DNA of 64,000 nucleotides from Phalacrocorax aristotelis (taxonomy: Eukaryota; Chordata; Aves; Suliformes; Phalacrocoracidae): assembly GCF_949628215.1 (NCBI RefSeq), contig NC_134278.1:40421691-40485690 (forward strand). Direction: 5' to 3'. Both the position numbers and the translations under genes were made by a program. This document shows, piece by piece, positions 14,901-24,100 of the stretch. The first letter of the stretch is position 1. The number at the start of each line of letters is the position of its first letter. The notes beneath the pieces were generated by a model. The model had not been told where the DNA came from. It did no database searches and saw only the letters and a list, made by a program, of their open reading frames with translations.

Positions 14901-17851
14901 CCATAAACAATAAAGGAGAGGACAATCTGCAGCTTCCTAAACACTGGGAACAGCAGCTGTTTTTAAAGTGACAGACTAGACACAGGGAAAAAAAGTGTTA
15001 CTGTGCTGTTACAGTCATTGGAACAGATTGGGCCAGGGAGGCTGTCGAATCCTTGGAGGCTTTCAAAACCTAGGATTTCAGAAGTCCTCAACAACCTCAT
15101 CCAAAAACCCTCAACAACCTGCACTGAGGAGGAGATGGCAACAGATACCTTCCTGCAGTCCTTTCCAACCTGAATTATTTTATGGTTCTATATCATCTTT
15201 AAGTTGTTTCAGAACTTTTGGTCGTACATCTCTGCATCACCAGTTCTTCTTTCACCCGAGTCAGAATATTCATCTGTCAAACGAATGGGTCCAAAATATG
15301 GATCTCTTCAACACCTCAGCAGTGAAGGACGACATGGACAAATAGTTTAGCTTCTCAATAGTATTACAACTGTTTTTATTTGTCTTTTTTAACTCCTGAT
15401 CATACAGCAACCCAACTGATTCCTTCTCAAGATGGGTCTTTCGGATGCAGGTGAAGAATCATTTGTACTTTCATTTTTCAATCTAGCTCCTCTTTGCAAC
15501 TAACTTTGCCACAATTTCCTAGTTTATACTCCCCTGCATTGGCATCAGGAACACATTTTCGGACTGTAAATGATTTTTCAGCTCAAATGACCCCTCAAAG
15601 CTCAGCATCACCTTTCTGATCCCACTTTTCTTCAACTTCACACATGCCAACTTCTCCAAATTTTTCTTTCCCTTCCTTCAAGGTCTGTGTCACCTCTGTA
15701 GGCCTTGTTTTGCACGCTGCTTCTTTTTTATGCTGTAGTTAGTCTTAATACCTCAGCTACTGCCATTTCCCACACTAACACACTTTAAAAAATTGCTGTT
15801 CTGAGAAACCTCAATTTCAAGCAGTTAGGGATTTGAAAGTTTGGCCTGTTTGTCCCATATGCTAAATTTATCCATTGCCATTCTGGTGCTGGGTTTTGCA
15901 GTATTTGGTTTTCCAAGCCACTGCATACACAATTTCTTCCTCAAGTTTTGGGCAACAGTACAGACCATGGCATACCCTTTCTATACCCTCCTAACTTCAC
16001 AAATATTATTTACTCTCAAACTATCTGAGAACAATAATTTCACAAGAACCTTAACTAAAACTGCTTCTCCAATTCCCTGTGAAGATTCTGTGTACAATTA
16101 CGCTAGGTGCAGTCATTAAACTACTCTGATCCAAACAGATGCTTGGACAAAGAATACTATTTACCTTATGAAGCCTGTTTACCTCTAGTCTGTAAGTTGG
16201 TTATTGCATAAATATATGATTAACGCATTAGCATACCCTTCCAGCTAGCTTCTGAGCTTGAAGATTAAGGTCTTGACCTAAGCAACCACTAGAGCTGTCT
16301 TCTGTTACAGAAGCAATGGAAAGCTGGAAATCAGCAACATGCCTGAAAAAAAAGAACATAGGAAAATCAGGAAAAATCCCTGCTGAGATGATGGGTAGAT
16401 TTGGCACATCCAAGCTGACTCTGCACATGGTAAGTCTAAATGCCAAGTGTAACCCAGTCACAGATACCTGAAAGTTCACTGTGTTTAGGAAGCTGCAATA
16501 GAAGCCCAAATATTACCTTTGCTCTCATACAATCAGAAAGCAGATATGGTGAGAACACCATTTCAGAATAAACAAAAATTATGCTGGTGAATAAATGTAA
16601 TTTACTTGCTAGCATCATTACAAGTCTCAAGCAGGACACTGAAAGAAATCCATTATAACTTCACATTGGTTCTAGGCATTTTCACATTCAGATCATTAAA
16701 GCTGAAAATTCTCCCATTCAACCACTGCCTATAATCTGTACAGTTTTTTAAGCGATTATACTTGTTTTGAGCTTGTTTGAAAAAATACAGCCATTTCATT
16801 AGATTTAGGTATCTTATAATTGCACCGGTATATTAGCTTAGGTTTGTTTTTTCTGTATGTCTTTTTCCCTAAAGTCCTGTTAAGCTCTTGCAATAATAAG
16901 CACAATGGAAAGAAAAAAAAACTTGACATAATGTTTAAGATAAAATGTAAACACTACCGTTTTTTGGAGACAGGAACTGCAGATATGGACTTTATTAACT
17001 TTTCTGGTGGCAGATCCAAAACCTTTGAAAGCTAAATTTGAAATAAAGAACAAAGCATCTTAAGCAAAAAAGATCCAGGAAAAGTACTGCTCCCTGTTTA
17101 AACACCCGTGGGGGATGCATAATTTATATTTGAAAACAAATTTCAACCCAGATTAAAAAAAGGCAAATACTTATCAACTTACAAGCACTACAATAAAATA
17201 CGCAATACAAACCCAAGGAATGTTAGAGGAGCCTTACAAAAAGCAAGGCAAAACACTACGTATAGCTGCTCTTGTTTGCTTGTTTGTTTTCCTCTCCATG
17301 CAGGATCCCACCAAGCCCTGCCGCACCATTTACCTAGCTGCTGCACCTCACTGGGCTTATCCCGCACCTAGCATGGGGCGGGGAGGCCCGCACCATGCCA
17401 GCCCTCGCTAGCACGCTACGAATGGCTGGATCCTCGCCAAGATGAAAAGCCTCCCGATTCAGCCCACGGGCTGAAGCCCACGGGGAGGGGAAACCGAGCT
17501 AACGCTTTCGGCAGAGCAGCGCGCCTGCTGGGGGGTGTAAAGGGGTGTAGGGGAGCGTGAGGGGGCAGCGGGGACCGTGACGGTGGCGGCGGGTTCCCGC
17601 CGCACCTCCGCGCGGCTGACAGAGCGCGCCCGGCCCCCCCGCCACGCCCCCGGCCCCCAGTGAGGGGCGGGGCAGGGAAGCCCGCGCCGAGCACCTTGCA
17701 AGACACTCGGGGAGGGGAGGCAAAGGAGAGGGGTCTGGGTTAGGGCGCAAATGGGAAGTGTCTGTTGCGGCGCGCCCCTCCTTCCGGCGATGTGCGAGAG
17801 GGAGCGGGGTACCTGGGAAGCGATGCTCCTCCGAAAGGAACAGGAGGCCAT
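2899..17851 (-). CDS. RARS2: RARS2, mitochondrial arginyl-tRNA synthetase (5' part, exons 1-8, continues off the left edge)
   Basis: RARS2 attaches arginine to mitochondrial tRNA-Arg in the matrix and is a class I aminoacyl-tRNA synthetase. Joining eight exons (17813-17851, 16958-17031, 16237-16342, 12935-13018, 9453-9550, 8299-8354, 6681-6764, 2899-2975) gives 618 nt, or 206 residues, with all junctions GT-AG and in phase. The start [13 protein letters not shown] is basic and free of acidic residues, as expected for a mitochondrial import signal, and its ATG has G at -3 and +4. Residues 14-134 are the N-terminal tRNA-binding part, and the HIGH signature is at about residues 143-146. The product aligns from memory with human RARS2 throughout (about 578 residues in human), so roughly the first third is here; the KMSKS-equivalent region and anticodon-binding domain lie to the left of the window. 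It is divergent from ORC3. No frameshift or stop is seen. Confidence 0.96.
2976..6680 (-). other. RARS2: RARS2 intron 7
   Basis: 3.7 kb between exons 7 and 8. Open frames here show no similarity I recognise and no paired splice sites. The only structure noted is the small 8-bp tandem repeat. Confidence 0.8.
6413..6444 (+). repeat. Short 8-bp tandem repeat
   Basis: Four 8-bp units CTGAGGGA, CAGAGGGA, CTGAGGGA, CTGTTGGG in RARS2 intron 7. Confidence 0.7.
6681..6764 (-). CDS. RARS2: RARS2 coding exon 7
   Basis: 84 bp, acceptor TTACCAG, donor GTATGT, residues 153-181. It encodes [20 protein letters not shown] and then GDWGMQFG, the strongly conserved arginyl-tRNA synthetase block just after HIGH. 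Confidence 0.97.
8299..8354 (-). CDS. RARS2: RARS2 coding exon 6, carries the HIGH signature
   Basis: 56 bp, acceptor TTACAG, donor GTAAGT, residues 134-153. It encodes [20 protein letters not shown]. The HIGH tetrapeptide of the class I ATP-binding site is at about residues 143-146 and sits wholly inside this short exon. Confidence 0.97.
9453..9550 (-). CDS. RARS2: RARS2 coding exon 5
   Basis: 98 bp, acceptor GGTTTAG, donor GTAAGT. It encodes [20 protein letters not shown] and ends with VIEF plus two bases of a Ser codon (residues 102-134). It leads into the catalytic core. Confidence 0.95.
12501..12518 (+). repeat. (GTT)6 microsatellite
   Basis: Six perfect GTT units in a T-rich run in RARS2 intron 4; read in the RARS2 direction it is (AAC)n in an A-rich stretch. 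Confidence 0.9.
12935..13018 (-). CDS. RARS2: RARS2 coding exon 4
   Basis: 84 bp, exactly 28 codons, acceptor TTTTAG, donor GTGAGT. It encodes [13 protein letters not shown] followed by [13 protein letters not shown] (residues 74-101), part of the N-terminal additional domain of arginyl-tRNA synthetases. Confidence 0.95.
15010..15195 (+). mobile_element. Old CR1 LINE fragment
   Basis: GGCCAGGGAGGCTGTCGAAT, CTTGGAGGCTTTCAAAACC and CCTTTCCAACCTGAATTATT follow the order of CR1 3' ends but are diverged. It lies in RARS2 intron 3, antisense to RARS2. Confidence 0.65.
16237..16342 (-). CDS. RARS2: RARS2 coding exon 3
   Basis: 106 bp, acceptor TTTTTCAG, donor GTATGC. It encodes [12 protein letters not shown] near its start and LQAQKLAGR at its end (residues 38-73), matching the human VADFQLS to KRLAEK stretch. 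The middle is poorly conserved, as in other vertebrates. Confidence 0.94.
16958..17031 (-). CDS. RARS2: RARS2 coding exon 2
   Basis: 74 bp between a TTTAG acceptor and a GTAGTG donor, residues 14-38. It reads [20 protein letters not shown] and then VSKKR, matching the human segment after the import signal. Ends with two bases of the next Arg codon. Confidence 0.95.
17813..17851 (-). CDS. RARS2: RARS2 coding exon 1
   Basis: Encodes [13 protein letters not shown], residues 1-13, then a GTACC donor. The start context is GCC-ATG-G, a strong Kozak match. Human RARS2 begins with a closely similar basic segment. Ends in phase 0. Confidence 0.93.
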
Positions 17852-18010
17852 GGCCGCGGCGCCAGGCGAAAGGAGGCGGCCCCCCCACTCCCCTCACCTC
17901 ACCTTTTCGCCCGCCCAGGGGCGGGCTGGGTCGTACCACTCTCAGGACAGGGGTGGGAGGGCGCGGAAGAGCCCATTGCACTCCTTTGCGCAGGGGGGAG
18001 GCAGGCGGCG

Positions 18011-18017
18011 TTCCCGC
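18011..18017 (+). promoter_or_regulatory. E2F-like site upstream of ORC3
   Basis: TTCCCGC, about 105 bp before the ORC3 ATG, fits the E2F core. E2F control is well known for replication licensing genes. Support is by motif only. Confidence 0.35.
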
Positions 18018-18019
18018 AG

Positions 18020-18031
18020 TGCGCCTGCGCC
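18020..18031. promoter_or_regulatory. NRF1-like site in the divergent promoter
   Basis: TGCGCCTGCGCC resembles the palindromic NRF1 motif with one mismatch. NRF1 commonly drives nuclear genes for mitochondrial proteins, which fits RARS2. A short motif in a GC-rich island can occur by chance. Confidence 0.4.
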
Positions 18032-18120
18032 CGCCCTCCCTGCCGCGGCGGGAGCCTAGGCGGCGGCGGGCGCCTCATCCGGTACCGCTGGGGCTGGGGC
18101 TGAGGCGGGAGGGCGGCGAT

Positions 18121-18144
18121 ATGAGCACCTGCTCCGTCTCCAAG
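18121..18144 (+). CDS. ORC3: ORC3 coding exon 1
   Basis: ATG at 18121 in context GAT-ATG-A with G at -3. Encodes MSTCSVSK, then donor GTGAGA. Human ORC3 exon 1 also codes for eight residues ending SK before GCFVFK. The 5' UTR lies in the CpG island; no upstream ATG is seen in the preceding 100 bp. Confidence 0.93.
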
Positions 18145-21100
18145 GTGAGAGGGGGGGCTGTTCTCCGGCTGCCGCTCCGGGCGAGGAGGGGGACAGACAG
18201 GCGGACGGACGGGGTTTCACTCCCGCTCTGCGGAGGTGGCTTGGGGCCTCAAGGCGCTGGCTGCCCCCCTCCCCCCCCCCGGGGCGGGACGGGACGGGAC
18301 GGGACGGGACGGTTTCGTCCGACCGGAGCGCCCCTGGTGTGAGGAGAGCAGCGCGGCCCTGCGGGTGCGGAGGGGTCGGACCCATCTCCCTCTCGGCTCC
18401 TGCGGCTGCTCCTCTTACCGCCGTACCTCGTCCCCTGCTCTCGGGCTCCCCGGTGCCCTGTTTCGCCGTCCGTTCCCTTCCCTTGCAGCCTCAAAGCCTT
18501 GGTGGCCCGTCCTCACACATGCCCCTCGGGACACCCCCTCGGTTCCGCTTCACCCGAGGCGCTTTTGCTTCTCGCCACACAGTCGGCAGCCGGCCCTCCT
18601 GCCCCGCTTCTCCCGCCTGCTGGCACACGCAAAGCGATCGTGCTCGACGCAAACCTCACCTAGGACCGAGCAGCAGCCTTGTAGCCGTAGATGTTGCCGC
18701 TTCCAGCTAAAGCCTCTTGGCATTGCTTGCTGCCGCTTCGAAACGCTCGTTGCGTCTTCCCCCAAAACTAATTCAATGGAGAAATAAAAGTGCCGTGACT
18801 CGCACGTGATGTTAAGCACCTGTTATCGCCTTGGTATTTCTGAGTTTAAAGCTTGTATCTGGCCTATAGTCAGTGTTGGCAGTAGGGACAGGGCGTTCAT
18901 CAGAGCGTTAATATGTAGCGAGACTTAAAATGTTGTATTGGAACGTTTAACTTCTTGTCTTGCTTGATCATATAGTGAACTGTAGCAGTGGTTCACAGGA
19001 GAAAGGTATGCGTTTTATCGTCAGAAGACTCCTCCCTTATATCGTTTTTCACTGAATTGTGATGTGCAGCTGGATCCTTCGGTGTGGAAGTCCCTTGTGC
19101 ATCATTGCTTTTAGGAGTAAAGGGAAGTATTTCCAAACAGAAATACTTAATCAAAACTTAATTTCAAAACTTAATCCAAAACAGGCGGATTTCCCTTTCA
19201 AAAATGGCTGTTGCCTTTAAGTAGTTAGGTAGTGAAAGGTGTCCCACTCCTTGCTTCCCCTGTCTTACATGTAATACTTCTTTGCCATTTTATATTCTGG
19301 TCTGTGCTACATTCGGTGGCATAGGGAAATCCAATGCTTGTAAAGCATTAAAGAATATATATGTTTCACTTGACTTAAGCATACCTGGTTTCTTCTTTTA
19401 GAATGAAAATTCTTTTTTCTTAATTTAATTTTTTCATAGAATCATAGAATGTCCTGAGTTGGAAGGGACGCACAAGGATCATTGAGTCCAACTCCTGTCC
19501 CTGCACAGGACAACCCCAAAAGTCACACCATAAATAATTATTTGAAATAATTAATTTACATTTTTTAAGAAAAAAAGTTCTATACAAATCACATATATGA
19601 TTTATAGTATTTTGGCCAATTCCAGTTGCGCTCTTGTGAATTACTGTTCTGACATGTGGTGTGGACTGCAGCATAAATAAGGCTGTAGTATAGCTTTTTA
19701 TAGTGGTGGAATTGTTCCAGAGTGTTTAGGATCTGTAGAATAACGACAACTTCTGTCCAGCCGGTTTTAGATGGCTGCTAATATACGTGGTAAAATGGAC
19801 AGTATCTGAAGGCATCTCCAATTTGTAAGGCTGTTTTTCGGAGGAGGCCGTTATAGTTATCAGTGTTTTACTGCAATTTCTTACTTTTATCAGAAGGGAA
19901 ATCACAGGTCCAAAGTCACTCAACAGGCTGGTGCCTGCAATCAAAATTGAACATACTCTGGAGTTTTATTTTCACTACATCATTCTTACACTAGTGGCTG
20001 AACTATCCTTGGTTAAGTTCAATAATCTTTGCTTATATAAGCATCTCCATTGAGAAATACAGGATTGAATCAGTCTGTTTATTGGAATACATGTGTGTGT
20101 TTCCTTCCCACTTGCTGTAGCACAAGAACCTCATAGTGAGTTATCATAGAATCAGAATTATTCATGTTGGAAAAGACCTCTAGGATCATGAAGTCCACCA
20201 TCAACCCAACACCACCATGTCTGCTAAACCGTGCCCTGAAGTGGCACGTCTACATGTCTTTTAAATACCTCCAGGGATGGTGACTCCACCACCTCTCTGG
20301 GCAGCCTGTTCCAATGCCTGACCACTCTATCAGTAAAGAAATTTTTCCTAATATCCAATCTAAATCTCCTCTGGTGCAACTTGAAGCCATTTCCTCTTGT
20401 CCTATTACTAGTGACTTGGGAGAAGAGACCAACACCCACCTCGCTACAACCTCCTCTCAGGTAGTTGCAGAGAGCGATAAGGTATCCCCTCAGCCTCCTC
20501 TTCTCCAAGCTAAACACTTCCTTCAACCTCTCCTCAGAAAACCTGCTCTCCAGACCCTCCATCCGTTTTATTGCCCTTCTCTGGACACGCTCCAGCACCT
20601 CAATGTCCTTCTTGTAGTGAGGGGCCCAAAACTGATCACAGTACTCGAGGTGTGGCCTCACCAGTGCTGAGTACAGGGGCACGATCACCTCCCTGCTCCT
20701 GCTGGCCACACTATTCCTGGTACAAGCCAGGATGCCATTAGCCTTCTTGGCCACCTGGGCACACTGCTGGCTCATGTTCAGCTGGCTGTCAACCAACACC
20801 CCCAGGTCCTCTGCCAGGCAGCTCTCCAGACACAAAACTGTGGCGTTGTGTGGGGTTGTTGTGACCCAAGTGCAGGACCCGGCACTTGGCCTTTTTAAAC
20901 CTCATACAATTGACCTCAGCCCATCGATCCAGGCTGTCCAGATCCCTCTGCAGAGCCTTCCTATCCGCAAGAGTTGGGGAATGTGTATGATCTCAGATAT
21001 ATAGGAAATTATTATAACTCTTCAAAAGACATGAGTTTTTATTTGAGAGGATGAGGGAAGAAGAAATTTCAGATTTTCTAGAGGAAAAAGAAAAAGTCTT

Positions 21101-24100
21101 CCAGAATTCAAAGCTTAATACTTTGTGATAAAACTGATCTGACTGGGAGATGACTTCTGTCTGGAGGACTTCCTTGGAGCCATGGTTTCTATTTACGTGA
21201 ACCTTTGCCAAACTATTTGTCATTCTGCTTCTAACCATCTTTACTTTTTTGAGTTGGGATGCACTTGTCCTGTGTAGCTAGGGCATGTCATTAGCTTCTG
21301 TAAGTGACTTAATACTCATTGCATTATTCTGGGTCGCCTTTTCTGTGCATCTCAGCCTCTTGCCTTTTTTTTCTTTTGTTTTTAACTGAAACTGTACTGG
21401 GAAAACTCCACTGAAGTGTCCTCAGGGAATAATTTCCTCTGAATTCTACACCTCTTGGAGGTTATGAGAAGTTTAAAGAATCTGCTGCTGTTCTAGTTGA
21501 TGGTTGAATTGAAGAACGTAATGGAAAGTTGAAAAAGTTCCTCCCAGATATGCTGGGACACTGCTTCCAATAGTTTTCCAGCCTGAAACAGGAACATAAA
21601 GGGACAGCATGCAAACTGATATCCTTAAGATGATGGCAGTTCAGCTCAAATGGTTGGTTTAATGGAGCACTGAAATCAAAGGAGAATAAAGCGGCTTTGG
21701 GAGCCAGTCAGATTGATGCTTATGTTGTATATATTTTTATAAACTTTTATATAAGTTGGGGTTTTTTTTTTGCTATTCTCTAGGGCTGCTTTGTTTTTAA
21801 ACCAAGTCCCAAGAAGAGAAGGGTGTCTAAGAAAACAGGTTAGTGCATTTTGATATGTGTCACTATGCTTGGCTTAATCCTGGAAGGTTCACCACATCTG
21901 ACTGATTTCTGTTGTACTTGCGTGAGGATTTCTATTGCTCCTTGTTGTCGGTACTGCTGAAAACTCATTTCTTCAGAGTAACCCCAGCAAGCTGTGGCTA
22001 GTGTAAATGTTGTGGGTTGTTTTTTTTATCTCAAGCAATCAAGATCATATAGCTTTGTCTTTGCAATTTTTTTTTACAGGAAAACTCCTTTCCATGCTAC
22101 CATAAATTGTTTACTGACTGAAAAACTATCTGGAGAGTCTGAATGAGCCACTTTTAAGCTATGGGAGTCAGAAGTTGTATCCCATTAACAAGTCGCATCA
22201 TGTTATTGGTAGTTTGCCTAAGTTTCGTGAGGAAAAGAAGAAAGAAAAGCCATTTGTGAAGACTCCATGGCTTCTGTGCACTAATGTTTGTTATATGTTA
22301 AATTATCTCTAGCCTATATGCTGTGTATACAGGTCTCTTGTCATTTGAGGAAGACTGAAAAGGAGTGAATCTTATTTGGAGCCATAAATAATGCTGCTTA
22401 AATAGTTCCTGTTTGAGAATCAGTTAGGAAACTTAATGTTCTTATTCCCAGGTTAAACTTTTTTGGGCAGCACCAGAGCTGTCAAAAGGTGTGCAATTTG
22501 TATAAAAAAAGTGGAGGGGAAAGTAGTAAGGCCAGATTTTTGTGGAAATCACTACAGACTCATTCATTACCAGAGGGACTTACTGTAACACCTGCTTTAA
22601 AATTAATCCCAAATTATTTTTTCCATGAGAGTTGGCACATCTGTAGCTCAGGGAGTGAGGAGGAGGGAAACAATCCAGTCTGTCACTGCAAGATAAATAA
22701 ACCGACAACCAAGACCTATGCACTTAAACCACATTGAAGTTTTAGCCCTTACTGGATGTTATGTTTTTGTTTTTGCAAGGTTAGTAACACTTGGATAAAT
22801 CCTACTGAACATTTTGTTCCAGTTAGCAAATGCTTTGAAAAAGAAAAATAAAATTGACTGAACTACCCTGTTGTGGTTTAGCCCCAGCCAGCAGCTAAGC
22901 ACCAGCCAGCCGCTTGCTCACTCCCCCCCACTCCAGTTGGATGGGAGAGAGAATCGGAAGGGCCTAAGTAAGAAAATTTGTGGGTTGAGATAAGAACAGT
23001 TTAATAATTAAAATAAAATATTATTAATAAGAATAACAATATAATGAAAAGGAAAATAATGAGAGGGAGAGGTGAAACCTCGGGAGGAGGGAAAAGAAAC
23101 TCAAACAACAAGTGATGCAACCACTCACCACCCATAATCTGATGCCGCCAGTCCCCAAGCCCTGATCACTGCTTCCCCTGGCCAACTCCCCCCAGATAGT
23201 ATACTGGGCATGACATCATATGACATGGAATATGCCTTTGGCCAGTCTTGGCTGTGCCCCCTCCCCTCCTGGCTTCTTGTGCACCTGACAGAGCATGGGT
23301 GGCTAGGAAATTCCTTGACTAGTACAAGCACTACCTAGCAACAACTAAAACTGTGTTATCAACATTATTTTCATGCTAAGTCCAAAGCACAGCACTATAG
23401 CAGCTACAGTGAAGAAAATTAACTATCCCAGCTGAAACCATGACATACCCTTAAAAGAGAGGCAGAGATTAGTGAGTTTGGCTGCTCCCAGCAGTTGGTT
23501 AGAATGGTGTTCTAAATGAACCGTGCTTTGTGCGTCTATTTTGGAAGAGCAAATCTGTCAAGTGTGAAGTTTCAGTTACGGATAGTTGATAATACTGTTG
23601 CACCTCACAAAAGGCCTGTGTGCATGTATAGTTTGAGGTCTGGTAGTACAAAAAGAATATTATGCCGTGGTATATTACTTATAGTGTGGTGGCTGGATTT
23701 TCTTTAACTAAAAGCCTAAGACCTGTGTAACCAGCGTGGGCTATGTATTTTAAGTGATTTTTCTTGGGGATACAAATGAGTTGTTAGTTTACGGGAGACA
23801 ATGAAACCAGAGGATCAGGAATGCCTCTTATTCCTTATTTACAGAGCTGATTTGGATGTTTTTAATGGCTTGGGAGATAGAATATGCTCATTAACTGGTT
23901 CTTTTCTAGAGATCAGACCACTGCTAATGCTCCATTGAATGGCCACTAAATGGACATTAATGGCTAGGAAATTAAATTTTTCATATGCATACATTTAGAA
24001 AAAAAAATAAATTGTTACATTAAACGTTGCCTAGTAGCAACAGCTAAGAGGCTGTTTACTTAACCTTCAGTCTTTGTTCTTTCAGTTAGTGTTCGGGTTG

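Larger units (their letters stand above)
13019..17812 (-). other. RARS2: RARS2 introns 3, 2 and 1 (with exons 2 and 3 between)
   Basis: Introns 13019-16236, 16343-16957 and 17032-17812. Intron 3 has the old CR1 fragment near 15.1 kb. Intron 1 passes from AT-rich sequence into the CpG island near 17340. Nothing else is recognised. Confidence 0.8.
17340..18560. promoter_or_regulatory. CpG island and bidirectional RARS2/ORC3 promoter
   Basis: GC- and CpG-rich block in otherwise AT-rich sequence. It covers the first exons of two divergent genes whose start codons (17851 minus, 18121 plus) are 269 bp apart. Visible motifs include an NRF1-like palindrome at 18020-18031 (TGCGCCTGCGCC, one mismatch), E2F-like TTCCCGC at 18011-18017 and at 17594-17600, an ETS-like CTTCCGG at 17781-17787, and several GC boxes. 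No TATA box is evident, as is usual for housekeeping CpG-island promoters. Island edges and factor assignments are by eye. Confidence 0.8.

Noticed and set aside
17416..18819. Many long overlapping open frames on both strands in the CpG island
   Set aside because: GC-rich sequence lacks stop codons by chance. Only the short exon 1 segments of RARS2 and ORC3 are supported by splice sites and similarity.
20314..20670. 118-codon plus-strand frame inside CR1
   Set aside because: It is the shadow strand of the CR1 ORF2 remnant.
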